Assembly (NCBI GenBank): GCA_002478145.1
Contig: DLMI01000109.1
Location: 1 to 36,191 of the forward strand
Length of the DNA stretch: 36,191 bases
Reading direction: 5' to 3'
Origin: Acidobacteria bacterium UBA7540
GTDB lineage: Bacteria > Acidobacteriota > Terriglobia > UBA7540
Made by a program: the position numbers and the translations under genes. Shown here one piece after another: positions 23,672 through 31,880 of this stretch (positions are counted from its first letter, which is position 1; the number at the start of each line of letters is the position of its first letter). The notes under the pieces were generated by a model, which saw only the letters and a list, made by a program, of their open reading frames with translations, was not told the origin of the DNA and ran no database searches.

Positions 23672-24709
23672 GTGATTATTTCCATGAGACTTCATGCCAC
23701 CAAAGAGGAGATTGAGCACGTTTGTGAGCGCATCGGGGAGTTTGGCTACAAAGTTCACTCCATCCAGGGCGAGGAGCGCGTGGTGATCGGCGCCGTGGGG
23801 GTCGGAGACGTCACCGCCTGCCTCGAGTCCCTGGAGGCCGCGCCCGGAGTCGAGAGCGCCGTCCGCATATCCGCGCCTTACAAGTTCGTGAGCCGGGAAT
23901 TCAAGAAGGAGCGTACCACCATCCCTGTGAATGGCGTGGAAGTGGGCGGCAGCGAATTCGCCATCATGGCCGGTCCGTGTTCGGTGGAAAGCGAAAAGCA
24001 GATCATGGAAACAGCCGAGGCCGTGGCGGCTACCGGGGCCAAGATTCTCCGGGGCGGCGCCTTCAAGCCCCGAACCTCTCCTTACGACTTCCAGGGCCTG
24101 GAGCTCGAGGGATTGAAACTCCTGGCCAAGGCGCGGCAGGCTACCGGCTTGGCCATCGTCACCGAGGTGATGAGCGAGCAGGACGTGGAGGTGGTTGCCG
24201 AGCATGCGAACATCATGCAGGTCGGCGCCCGCAACATGCAGAATTTCATGTTGCTCAAAGCGCTGGGTGAATGTCCCCGGCCGGTTCTCCTGAAGCGCGG
24301 CATGAGCTCGACCATCATGGAACTCCTCATGTCCGCCGAGTACATTACCGCCCACGGGAACCCCAACATCATGCTCTGCGAGCGCGGCATCCGGACCTTC
24401 GAGACCGCCACGCGCAATACCATGGATATCGCCGCCGTGCCACTGCTCAACGAGCTAACCCATTTGCCCGTCATCGTCGATCCCAGCCACGCCACCGGCA
24501 AGCGCAGCTTGGTGCCGGCGCTGGCGCGCGCGGCCGTGGCCGTGGGCGCGGACGGCCTGCTCATCGAAGTGCATCCTTTTCCCGAAAAAGCCTTCAGCGA
24601 CGGCGCGCAATCTCTTACCCTCGACCAGTTCCGGGCCTTGACCAACGACCTCAGGCCTTATCTGGAGTTGTGGAAGGCATCGCGCGCCTGCGCCGCCGCT
24701 GCGGTGTGA
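23672..24709 (+). CDS. aroF: 3-deoxy-7-phosphoheptulonate (DAHP) synthase, type I-beta with regulatory ferredoxin-like domain
   Basis: A 345-residue DAHP synthase that condenses phosphoenolpyruvate and erythrose 4-phosphate, the first step to Phe, Tyr, Trp and chorismate. Residues 1-70 form the N-terminal ferredoxin-like regulatory domain ([25 protein letters not shown]) known to mediate Tyr/Phe feedback in Thermotoga-type enzymes. The TIM barrel carries [45 protein letters not shown] and [15 protein letters not shown], with metal and PEP ligands intact. The start is GTG at 23672, seven bases after AAGGAGG. The gene appears to be controlled twice: allosterically by its own domain and transcriptionally by the upstream aromatic leader peptide and terminator. 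Confidence 0.95.
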   Translation: MIISMRLHATKEEIEHVCERIGEFGYKVHSIQGEERVVIGAVGVGDVTACLESLEAAPGVESAVRISAPYKFVSREFKKERTTIPVNGVEVGGSEFAIMAGPCSVESEKQIMETAEAVAATGAKILRGGAFKPRTSPYDFQGLELEGLKLLAKARQATGLAIVTEVMSEQDVEVVAEHANIMQVGARNMQNFMLLKALGECPRPVLLKRGMSSTIMELLMSAEYITAHGNPNIMLCERGIRTFETATRNTMDIAAVPLLNELTHLPVIVDPSHATGKRSLVPALARAAVAVGADGLLIEVHPFPEKAFSDGAQSLTLDQFRALTNDLRPYLELWKASRACAAAAV

Positions 24710-24717
24710 AGCATGAA

Positions 24718-24746
24718 TTGAAATCACATCTTTGTCGCGGTACCAT
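24718..24746 (+). promoter_or_regulatory. Candidate sigma-70 promoter of the sugar-nucleotide cassette
   Basis: TTGAAA (24718-24723) and TACCAT (24741-24746) are separated by 17 bases. The -35 matches five of six consensus bases, the -10 four. It begins 9 nt after the DAHP synthase stop and would give a leader of about 330-350 nt. Confidence 0.35.
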
Positions 24747-25102
24747 CTACAGTTGAATGGCAAGGTCGCACTGGCACATCGGCGACGCTCCCTTCGCTCC
24801 GCAACGAAATGCCTCTGCAAACAACATCCAATGGGTGGCAAAGTGGTGGGCAGAGTTTTCCCGTTTAGGTCCGAAACAACACCTGAGGCGCGAAGTGGTA
24901 AAGGTGAATGGGCTTGGCGCCACTCCTATTTCGTCAGGGGTACCGCAGCGAGATTTTGAAGGCGGCAACCGGTCGCTCCTGGCCGGGGGAACAATTCGGC
25001 AAATCTTCTTGCAAAGAACGTGGTGTTCGGAATACCGTGGGGCCTGACCTGGTCGAGCCGGCCGAGGTTAGGGAATATCCGATGCCCGAAAGGGGGATGG
25101 AA
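24747..25102. other. Long leader/intergenic stretch before the epimerase
   Basis: No recognisable gene was found. The epimerase frame stays open upstream to 24908, but the added sequence has no family resemblance. A 96-codon frame at 24757-25047 also shows no known motif. No clear riboswitch or terminator was identified. Confidence 0.45.
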
Positions 25103-26146
25103 ATGAGTGCGCAACAGACCACGAAGAAAGACGATTCGATCGTAATCGGCGGAGCGGGCGGCTTTATCGGCGGCTCGCTCACCCGATACTTCCACGACCG
25201 CGGTTTCACCAGGATCCGCGCCATTGACAAGAAACCTTTGCCGGACTGGTACCAGAGAGTGCCGCGTGTTGAAAGCCTCTGCATGGACTTGAGTGAGAGG
25301 GAGAATTGTGTAAAGGCGTGCGAGGACGCCGTCGAGGTTTACAATATGGCTGCTGACATGGGGGGCATGGGCTTCATCGAGAAGTTCAGGATCGAATGCC
25401 TGCGCAGCATCCTGATCAACACCAACCTGATCGAAGCGGCCTATCAGGCGGGCGTGCAAAGGTATTTCTTCTCCTCCTCCGCCTGCGCCTACAACACCGA
25501 GCTACAGAAAGATCCGCACTGCCGGGCACTGAAAGAGTCGGACGCCTACCCCGCCATGGCGGAGAGGGGCTACGGCTGGGAAAAACTCATCTCCGAGATG
25601 TTCTGCCAGGAATACTGGGCGGAGCGCGGCTTGAAGACCTTCATCGCCCGCTTCCACAACGTCTACGGTCCCAACGGCACTTGGGACGGCGGGCGAGAAA
25701 AGGCTCCTGCGGCCATTTGCCGGAAGGTCATCGAAGCCAAGGATACCGGCAAGAACGAAATCGTAGTCTGGGGTGATGGCACGCGGACCCGCAGCTTCAT
25801 GTACATCGATGACTGCACCAAGGGCATTCACATGATCACACACTGCGAGGATCTGATCGCAACACCCATCAACCTCGGTTCCAATGAGCTCATTTCGGTC
25901 AACGACCTGGTCAGCATCGCGGAAGAAATTGGCGGGATAAAGCTCCAGCGCAAATACGACCTTGCTGCGCCCAAGGGAGTCACCGGCCGAAACAGTGACA
26001 ACACCATGATTAAGAACATCCTGAACTGGGAGCCCAGGACCCCATTTCGTGAGGGACTGGCGAAGACCTACGCCTGGATCGAACAGCAGTATCAGGACCG
26101 AAAGGCCGGCAAAGTCACGGTGCGAGAAAACTATCAAGCGGCGTAA
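25103..26146 (+). CDS. NAD-dependent epimerase similar to GDP-mannose 3,5-epimerase
   Basis: A 347-residue extended-SDR protein. IVIGGAGGFIGGSL is the NAD-binding glycine loop, AADMGGMGFI and SSSACAYNTELQ match the GDP-mannose 3,5-epimerase subfamily, and the catalytic pair is in ERGYGWEKL (Tyr-x-x-x-Lys). RFHNVYGPNGTWDGGREKAPAA and WGDGTRTRSFMYIDDC are typical later blocks. The usual reaction epimerises GDP-mannose at C3 and C5. With a kinase-like and a nucleotidyltransferase-like gene directly downstream, the substrate could be another NDP-sugar. Possible starts are 25082, 25097 and 25103. The last has AGGGGG at a good distance and is taken here. Confidence 0.85.
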   Translation: MSAQQTTKKDDSIVIGGAGGFIGGSLTRYFHDRGFTRIRAIDKKPLPDWYQRVPRVESLCMDLSERENCVKACEDAVEVYNMAADMGGMGFIEKFRIECLRSILINTNLIEAAYQAGVQRYFFSSSACAYNTELQKDPHCRALKESDAYPAMAERGYGWEKLISEMFCQEYWAERGLKTFIARFHNVYGPNGTWDGGREKAPAAICRKVIEAKDTGKNEIVVWGDGTRTRSFMYIDDCTKGIHMITHCEDLIATPINLGSNELISVNDLVSIAEEIGGIKLQRKYDLAAPKGVTGRNSDNTMIKNILNWEPRTPFREGLAKTYAWIEQQYQDRKAGKVTVRENYQAA

Positions 26147-26150
26147 GTCC

Positions 26151-26960
26151 ATGCGCACACAACAGGTGATTGAAATCACTTCGATCATCAGCGAAATTCC
26201 CTACCGAATGGCATTTGCCGGCGGTTGGATCGATCAACCCTTCGTTTCGAAACTGAACCCCACTCCACCGGGTTCCATGGTGGTGGTCGGTTTGGAGCCC
26301 ACTTTCCGGTACATGGATCGCTGCGGAATGGCAACCAGTACGCGCGAGGTTGCGCGCAAGCTGTGGAACGGCAAACTGCCGAATGGAGATCCCAGGGAGC
26401 TTACCCGCGAGCTGTATGAGGCAGAAAACAAGGGCAAGCCGGAGCCCTCCGGTTCGCAGGACATGGCGGGCTTGATTTACCCCGGAGTGAACAGGCTGGA
26501 CTATGACTACAGCTACGAGGGCGGCCACTTCCCCGTGCACGTCGAATCCAACAATGATCCGGACGTCGCCCACTGGTTGGAGGACGTGGTGCACATGGTG
26601 CCGGTCGCGCAGCGTCCTGCCGACTACAATCCCCTCGGGAAAAGGAACCTCGACCCGAAGTGGATCCAGAGGCTGGGCGCGACGGGAAAGCAGTGCTTTG
26701 ATGCCATCGTGACGAAAGACTGCAAGGCGCTGGGCGCCTCCATGAATGAGTGCATGGAGTGCTGGGAGACGATTCTGCCCCACACCGTAAGGCACCCGAC
26801 CGTCACCGTGGACTTGGCGGGAATCCTGGGTTACTACCAGTCCCGGTATGCCGGAGCCATGTACTCCGGGTGTGGTGGCGGATATCTCTACGTTGTGTCG
26901 GACGAGCCGGTGCCTGGGGGAATCCGCGTGAAGGTCAGGTACTCAAAGAAGAATGGCTGA
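26151..26960 (+). CDS. GHMP-kinase-like sugar kinase, divergent
   Basis: The 269-residue protein resembles GHMP kinases of the heptose-7-phosphate-kinase type. IPYRMAFAGGWIDQPFVSKLNP matches the N-terminal substrate strand, SGSQDMAGLIYPGVNRLDYDY matches the QDQ...GGxNxIxF segment, and MYSGCGGGYLYVVSDEP matches the C-terminal glycine-rich motif. The ATP-binding motif (normally PxGxGLGSSAA) is reduced to something like CGMATSTREVARKLW, so kinase activity is uncertain. It starts four bases after the epimerase stop and overlaps the following gene by eight bases, so the three genes are surely one operon. A role in phosphorylating a sugar before nucleotide transfer is inferred. Confidence 0.65.
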   Translation: MRTQQVIEITSIISEIPYRMAFAGGWIDQPFVSKLNPTPPGSMVVVGLEPTFRYMDRCGMATSTREVARKLWNGKLPNGDPRELTRELYEAENKGKPEPSGSQDMAGLIYPGVNRLDYDYSYEGGHFPVHVESNNDPDVAHWLEDVVHMVPVAQRPADYNPLGKRNLDPKWIQRLGATGKQCFDAIVTKDCKALGASMNECMECWETILPHTVRHPTVTVDLAGILGYYQSRYAGAMYSGCGGGYLYVVSDEPVPGGIRVKVRYSKKNG

Positions 26961-27783
26961 CGCGAAGACAGTTGTGGTGACCGGTGGTTTTGACGATTTC
27001 AAGTCCCAGCACGTTCGCTTTCTCGAGGAGGCTTCGAAGCTCGGGGGCGTGCGCGTTCTCCTTTGGTCGGACGAGACAGTGCGCGCCCTAGAAGGCCACC
27101 CCCCGCAGTTTCCTCAAGAGGAGCGGTTATATCTTCTCCAGGCTAACAGGTATGTCAAAGATGTAAGGCTGGTGACGGGGCAGGTGGACCAAGACTCCAT
27201 ACCACAGGTCGGCGGAATCAATCCTGAAATCTGGGTTGTGGAGGAGGCGAGCGACAATCCTCGGAAGCGGGCCTACGGCGAGTCACACGGTGTTGAATAT
27301 CGTGTTTTCAAGAAGACAGACCTGGGAGGCTTCCCGGCGTTGCCGTTCGATCCTAAGGGTGAGCGGTCGTCAACAAAGCGCGTGGTTGTGACCGGTTGCT
27401 ACGATTGGTTTCACTCGGGCCACGTAAAGTTTTTCGAGGAGGTCTCCGGGTTGGGCGACCTCTACGTCGTGGTGGGGCATGACGCCAACATCAAGCTGCT
27501 GAAGGGCGAAGGTCACCCGATGTTTCCACAGGACGAGCGGCGCTATATGATTCAGTCCGTGCGTTTCGTCAAGGTTGCCCTGGTATCTTCAGGACGTGGC
27601 TGGATGGATGCCGAACCGGAGGTCGCCCTCATCAAGCCGGACATATACGCGGTGAACGAAGATGGTGATGTGCCGGAAAAGCGCGCCTTTTGCAAAGAGC
27701 ACGGCATTGAATACGTCGTTTTGAAACGGACCCCCAAAGAAGGCCTGCCCAAACGGCAGAGCACCAACCTGCGGGGATTCTGA
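26953..27783 (+). CDS. Tandem nucleotidyltransferase (cytidylyltransferase-like) protein
   Basis: The 276 residues hold two consecutive copies of the cytidylyltransferase-like fold. The first (about 1-130) begins VVVTGGFDDFKSQHVRFLEEASKLG, where the usual HxGH is degenerate (SQHV). The second (about 140-276) begins VVVTGCYDWFHSGHVKFFEEVSGLG with an intact HSGH, and ends PKRQSTNLRG, like the ISSTxLR motif that binds nucleotide. This suggests one catalytic and one regulatory or structural half. Such enzymes load CTP or ATP onto sugar phosphates, alcohol phosphates or cofactors. With the preceding epimerase and kinase-like genes it could make an NDP-activated sugar. The product is unknown. Confidence 0.78.
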   Translation: MADAKTVVVTGGFDDFKSQHVRFLEEASKLGGVRVLLWSDETVRALEGHPPQFPQEERLYLLQANRYVKDVRLVTGQVDQDSIPQVGGINPEIWVVEEASDNPRKRAYGESHGVEYRVFKKTDLGGFPALPFDPKGERSSTKRVVVTGCYDWFHSGHVKFFEEVSGLGDLYVVVGHDANIKLLKGEGHPMFPQDERRYMIQSVRFVKVALVSSGRGWMDAEPEVALIKPDIYAVNEDGDVPEKRAFCKEHGIEYVVLKRTPKEGLPKRQSTNLRGF

Positions 27784-27850
27784 AGGTCCGTGTGAGTGAG
27801 CGGAAGGCGCCCCACCGGAGCGCGGGCAGCAGCCCTGGAGGAGGAACTCG

Positions 27851-28660
27851 ATGCGAAGCAAGGTTCTTATCGGTGCGTGTTTTGTTGCCACAGCAGCGAG
27901 CGTGATTCTAGCTCTGATGAGTATGAGCGGATGTTCTCGCCAGGCTTCCCCTGGCGTGGTTCAACAGTGGGTGCAACATAATCGAAACGCGCCACAACCC
28001 CCCGTTATCACCCCTGGAGTGGAAAGTACACAAGAGCAACCGGGAAAGCCTCCGTCAGACGCCGTTATTCTTTTCAACGGCAAAGATCTGGCCGGCTGGG
28101 AATCGGTCAAAGGCGGGCCTGCCCTATGGAAAGTTGAGAAGGGTTATTTCGAGGTAGCTCCGCACACGGGAGACATCAAAACCAAGCAGGTCTTTGGCGA
28201 CTGCCAACTGCACGTGGAATGGGCAGCGCCTAACCCGCCTCACGGCCAAGATCAGGATCGCGGAAATAGTGGGGTCTACCTGATGAGCCTTTATGAAGTC
28301 CAGGTCCTTGATTCCTATGAAAGCAAAACCTACCCGGACGGACAGGCAGCGGCAATCTACGGCCAGTATGCGCCCTTGGTCAATGCGTGCCGGCCTCCCG
28401 GCCAGTGGCAGAGCTACGACATTATTTTCCATGGTCCGCGGTTTGACACGGCAGGGAAAATCGTCCGGCCCGCGACTTTCACGGTGCTGCATAACGGCGT
28501 GCTGGTCCAGGACCACGTCACCGTCCTCGGTCTGACAGATGGTGAGCATGAGCCCTACAGGCAAACCCCAACCAAATTGCCTGTGAAACTGCAAGACCAC
28601 AACCACCCGGTCCGCTTCCGAAATATCTGGATTCGGGAGCTTGTTGAGGCCCAAAAATAA
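27851..28660 (+). CDS. DUF1080 (3-keto-disaccharide hydrolase family) lipoprotein
   Basis: A 269-residue protein with a lipoprotein signal (MRSKVLIGACFVATAASVIL and lipobox MSMSGC, acylated Cys near residue 28) and a Pro/Gln-rich linker. The DUF1080 concanavalin-like domain follows: VILFNGKDLAGWESVKG, LHVEWAAPNP, GNSGVYLMSLYEVQVLDSY, and the closing HPVRFRNIWIREL. Members include hydrolases of 3-keto-glycosides and are common in Acidobacteriota and Planctomycetes. GGAGGAGG lies just before the ATG at 27851. It follows the sugar-nucleotide cassette by 67 nt on the same strand and may be co-transcribed, but a functional link is uncertain. Confidence 0.85.
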   Translation: MRSKVLIGACFVATAASVILALMSMSGCSRQASPGVVQQWVQHNRNAPQPPVITPGVESTQEQPGKPPSDAVILFNGKDLAGWESVKGGPALWKVEKGYFEVAPHTGDIKTKQVFGDCQLHVEWAAPNPPHGQDQDRGNSGVYLMSLYEVQVLDSYESKTYPDGQAAAIYGQYAPLVNACRPPGQWQSYDIIFHGPRFDTAGKIVRPATFTVLHNGVLVQDHVTVLGLTDGEHEPYRQTPTKLPVKLQDHNHPVRFRNIWIRELVEAQK

Positions 28661-28701
28661 GCGCGCGCCGGCTGACCAAAGAGGGAAGGGGCCAATACCG
28701 A

Positions 28702-29364
28702 CGCCGGCTGGCGCAGAGCGAAGCTCTGCGACTGGAGTCCAGAAGGAACTCAAATCAGCTTATCCATGCTCAAGAGGGATGAATCATTAAGTTAGTAGAA
28801 CCTGAAGCTCGACCAGGGCCATTCCTCCGGCGAATGCACCAAGCCCCTCTTCACCGGATTGTTGTGCATATAGCTCAGCTTTTCCAGGCGTTTCTTCTCG
28901 CTATAAACACCATAGGGATAGAAACGGCGCTGCCAGACACGATAGCGCGAGTCGCTGTGAACGGTGGGCGGCAGCCGCACGCCGGTCAACATCTTGCGGC
29001 ACCAGGAAAGCGTTTGATTCTCAGTCAAGACCGAGACAATCCCTTGCGCGGTTCGTTTCTTCAGCTCTTGCATGAGGCGGCTGGTGCTCTCAGCCGGTTC
29101 GGGCTTGATCAGTAGGTGAAAGTGCTCTGGCATCAGAACCCAGCCGACGAGTAGAAAGCCCGCCTCCCGCCGAAATTGCCGCAGAACCTCAACGAAGTCG
29201 CAGCGGAAGCGGTGACTATCAAAGAGCTTCGTGCGACGATAGGTGCTAGAAGTGATAAACTGCAACTGGCCGGGTGCGAAATGGCGTCTGGAGACAGGCA
29301 TAGCAAGGGCAGTATACCGTATTGGAAGCTGAAACGCCCCGATCTATCGGGGCGCCAGCCGGCG
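28702..29364 (-). mobile_element. RAYT element: Y1 transposase bounded by inverted REP hairpins
   Basis: The ends share the perfect inverted 12-mer CGCCGGCTGGCG (28702-28713 and 29353-29364), each joined to a hairpin. The left stem is CGCAGAGC-GAA-GCTCTGCG (28712-28730); the right stem is CGCCCCGA-TCTA-TCGGGGCG (29335-29354). The stems differ in sequence but not in pairing. The transposase gene lies between. A shortened copy is present at 30241-30633. Confidence 0.8.
28792..29301 (-). CDS. REP-associated tyrosine transposase (RAYT, Y1 family)
   Basis: A 169-residue Y1_Tnp-domain protein. The HUH metal motif is in LMPEHFHLLIKPE (His-Phe-His) at about residues 57-69. The catalytic Tyr is likely that of KLSYMHNNPVKRGLV, a block diagnostic of RAYT transposases. 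The C-terminus EEWPWSSFRFY is also typical. These enzymes cut single-stranded REP DNA and are thought to spread REP hairpins, which flank this gene on both sides. All catalytic residues appear intact, so it may be active. The ATG at 29301 is used; only GCCCTTGCTATG lies immediately before it, with no strong ribosome binding site, which fits low expression. Confidence 0.9.
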   Translation of the reverse strand: MPVSRRHFAPGQLQFITSSTYRRTKLFDSHRFRCDFVEVLRQFRREAGFLLVGWVLMPEHFHLLIKPEPAESTSRLMQELKKRTAQGIVSVLTENQTLSWCRKMLTGVRLPPTVHSDSRYRVWQRRFYPYGVYSEKKRLEKLSYMHNNPVKRGLVHSPEEWPWSSFRFY

Positions 29365-29497
29365 GTCCCTCCATTTCGGGACCCGGGGTCGCCCTCAGCC
29401 GCAGCCGGGGAGCATGTGGTCCGGCCCCGTGGTAAGACAGCGCGCAGGAACTGCAAATCGACCCGGGCTGTGGTGGAAGAGGGAGGTCAAACTGTAA

Positions 29498-30037
29498 ATG
29501 AGCACTTGGCTTGCGGTTGCCGGAATGTTCGTTTTAGGCGCGTTGGCTGCGGTATATGGAATGTTGATGTTGATCTCACCGACCAAGTGGCAGAACCTAA
29601 CGGACCGCGCTAGCTTGGCAGGCACGTGGTCGTCCCCGCGGCGTTCGCTGAAACGCGGGGAAAGCATCGAAATTCGGGTGGCCGGCCTGCTCATGGGAGC
29701 GGTCGGAGTCTTTTTTGTTGTAACAGTCTTGCACGGGCTGCTAACCCCTAACGCTCGGCGACACAAGGCGGCAACACCTCTGCCCAACAATGAGGCGGCT
29801 GCGCAATCCCACTCCTGGTTTGGGTTGACCGTGCCCGCCGTTGTAACTTTGCTGGGCCTCTATCTGCTCTTACTCCCCGAGTCATTTCTACGGTGGTCGG
29901 CCGGAAGAATGTACCCTCCGCGTGAGATTAAGGCCTCGGCATTGCCGTTGTTGAAACTCTTCATCCGCGCAATGGGCGCGTTTGCCATCCTCGGGGGGGC
30001 ATCAGGCGTCTACAATTGGCTTCGTGCTGTTTGGTAG
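29498..30037 (+). CDS. Multi-pass membrane protein, function unknown
   Basis: A 179-residue protein with about four hydrophobic helices: WLAVAGMFVLGALAAVYGM, VAGLLMGAVGVFFVVTVLH, FGLTVPAVVTLLGLYLLLL and AMGAFAILGGASGVYNWL. Loops carry short basic stretches (SSPRRSLKRGE). The halves look alike (each with a helix, a phrase near SPTKWQ or PESFLRW, and a second helix), suggesting an internal duplication. No named family was recognised. GGGAGGTCA 10 nt upstream supports the ATG at 29498. It is enclosed by the intact RAYT element and its deletion derivative, so it could be cargo or simply a neighbour. Confidence 0.65.
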   Translation: MSTWLAVAGMFVLGALAAVYGMLMLISPTKWQNLTDRASLAGTWSSPRRSLKRGESIEIRVAGLLMGAVGVFFVVTVLHGLLTPNARRHKAATPLPNNEAAAQSHSWFGLTVPAVVTLLGLYLLLLPESFLRWSAGRMYPPREIKASALPLLKLFIRAMGAFAILGGASGVYNWLRAVW

Positions 30038-30240
30038 CAGCAGCTAGCGCATCTATCTAAGGTTGTCGGCCCCGTCAGGGAGAATTCTCTTCTCGGGCTT
30101 GGTTGATGGCTCGCGTCGGTTGGGCGCACCGCGGCCATCGGCCCAATCACGGCTGCCAAGATGTGGAGTGGTAGCCCGCCATTCCCCAGCGGTATCAGTA
30201 GGGTACTGAGCGGGTGGTCAGCCAATGGCGGAATCAACAC

Positions 30241-30633
30241 CGCCGGCTGGCGCAGAGCGAAGCTCTGCGACTGGAGTCTCGAAGGAACTCAAGCGAGCTT
30301 GTCCATGCTCAAGAGGGATGAATCATTAAGGTAGTAGAACCTGAAGCTCGACCAGGGCCATTCCTCCGGCGAATGCACCAAGCCTCTGAAAGTGCTCTGG
30401 CATCAGAACCCAACCGACCAGCAGAAAGCCCGTCTCCCGCCGAAATTGCCGTAGAACCTCAACGAAGTCGCAGCGGAAGCGGTGACTATCAAAGAGCATC
30501 GTGCGACGATAGGTGCTAGAGGTGATAAACTGCAACTGGCCGGGGGCGAAATGGCGTCTGGAGACAGGCACAGCAGGGGGACTATGCCGTATTGCAAGCG
30601 GAAACACAGAGCTACGCTCTGCGCCAGCCAGCG
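30241..30633 (-). mobile_element. Non-autonomous deletion derivative of the RAYT element
   Basis: It matches 28702-29364 at both ends. The first 144 bases align to the junction AAGCC (30380-30384, corresponding to 28841-28845), after which sequence resumes at 30387, corresponding to 29117. About 269 bp are missing, removing the C-terminal part with the catalytic Tyr and the second half of the HUH motif. Both terminal REP hairpins remain (30251-30269 and 30607-30621). The remaining frame still encodes the first ~60 residues of the transposase, then shifts. Confidence 0.82.
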
Positions 30634-30640
30634 TTTCCCG

Positions 30641-30764
30641 GTGTCATTCCGAGCGAAGCGAGGAATCTCGCCCTGGGCCAAGGCGGATCGGGAGCTCGAG
30701 CCGGACTAAAGGTTATGCGGAAGAAAGATCAGAGCAAGATTCCTCGCTGCGCTCGGAATGACAC
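30641..30764. repeat. Inverted pair of GTGTCATTCCGAGCG repeats (BIME-like)
   Basis: The 28-base unit GTGTCATTCCGAGCG...GAGGAATCT at 30641-30668 recurs in inverted orientation at 30737-30764 with 27 of 28 identical bases. Each unit has its own CATTCC...GGAATC fold and GCG...CGC core. It starts seven bases after the RAYT derivative. Confidence 0.8.
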
Positions 30765-30843
30765 CGTCGCGTGAACTTTTTGGAGAGAAGGCAATCGCCC
30801 CACAAGAGCACCGGATCACGCAGGCGCGGGACGGAGGTCCGCG

Positions 30844-31815
30844 CTACCCCAGCAAGCGGGCGACCTCTTTGGCATAGTAGGTCAGGATGATATCCGCGCC
30901 GGCCCTTCGGATTGAGGTGAGGGTTTCTATCATCGTGCGTTCGCGGTCGATCCATCCCATCCTGGCCGCGGCCTCGATGAGGGAGAATTCGCCGCTCACC
31001 TGGTAGGCGGCGATGGGGACATCGAACTCGCGGCGGGCGAGTGCGATAATATCGAGGTAAGGAAGCGCGGGTTTCACCATGATGATGTCCGCGCCTTCCT
31101 CCACATCCAGGGCAATCTCGCGCATGGCTTCGCGTTGGTTGGCGGGATCCATTTGGTAGGCCTTGCGGTCCCCAAACTTCGGCGCCGAGTCTGCGGCCTC
31201 ACGAAAGGGTCCGTAGAACGCCGAAGCGTATTTGGCTGAATAAGCCAAAATAGGTGTCTGGGTAAAGCCGCGGGCGTCCAACTCCCGGCGAATGCGCCCC
31301 ACGCGCCCGTCCATCATATCGGAGGGTGCCACGATGTCGGCGCCGGCCTCGACCTGGGTCAAGGCTGTCTTTGCCAGAAGTGGAAGCGTGGAATCGTTGT
31401 CAACTTCACCGTTCTTGATCAGGCCGCAGTGACCGTGGCTCGTATATTCGTCCAGGCACACGTCGCATATCACCAGCAAATCCGGCAATTCTCTCTTGAT
31501 CGCCCGCACGGCCCGTTGCACGATGCCATTGGGGTCGTAGGCGCCTGAGCCCACTTCGTCCTTGCTTTCCGGGATGCCGAACAGGATTACGGCAGGAACG
31601 CCCAGGTCATGTGCCGACTTGCATTCGCCCACCAGCCCATCGACCGACCAGCGGTAGTTTCCTGGCATGGACTTGATTTCGTCCTTAACCTTCGATCCGG
31701 GACAAACAAAGAGCGGATAGACAAGAGAGCGAGCGTTGAGCTGGTTCTCGCGCACCAGGCTGCGCAGGGTCTCGGTGCGCCGCAACCTGCGGGGTCGATG
31801 GATTGGGAAAGACAT
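30844..31815 (-). CDS. hemB: Delta-aminolevulinic acid dehydratase (porphobilinogen synthase)
   Basis: A 323-residue HemB that condenses two 5-aminolevulinate molecules to porphobilinogen in heme synthesis. The three-cysteine zinc site is present in [17 protein letters not shown]. The active-site lysines lie in [16 protein letters not shown] and [12 protein letters not shown], and the conserved YQVSGEF is intact. It is thus a zinc-type rather than magnesium-only enzyme. AAGGAG precedes the ATG at 31815. The longer open frame to 32007 runs through a REP-like pair and is not coding. The two multiheme cytochromes in this window imply a high heme demand, but nothing shows co-regulation. Confidence 0.95.
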   Translation of the reverse strand: MSFPIHRPRRLRRTETLRSLVRENQLNARSLVYPLFVCPGSKVKDEIKSMPGNYRWSVDGLVGECKSAHDLGVPAVILFGIPESKDEVGSGAYDPNGIVQRAVRAIKRELPDLLVICDVCLDEYTSHGHCGLIKNGEVDNDSTLPLLAKTALTQVEAGADIVAPSDMMDGRVGRIRRELDARGFTQTPILAYSAKYASAFYGPFREAADSAPKFGDRKAYQMDPANQREAMREIALDVEEGADIIMVKPALPYLDIIALARREFDVPIAAYQVSGEFSLIEAAARMGWIDRERTMIETLTSIRRAGADIILTYYAKEVARLLG

Positions 31816-31880
31816 GGCATGCTCCTTCGTCCGTGGCCTGGAATTCGTTGCCGTGAGTTTTTCACGGAACTTGAAATCCA

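Noticed and set aside
24757..25047. 96-codon plus-strand frame before the epimerase
   Set aside because: No recognisable domain, no good ribosome binding site, and a composition unlike neighbouring genes.
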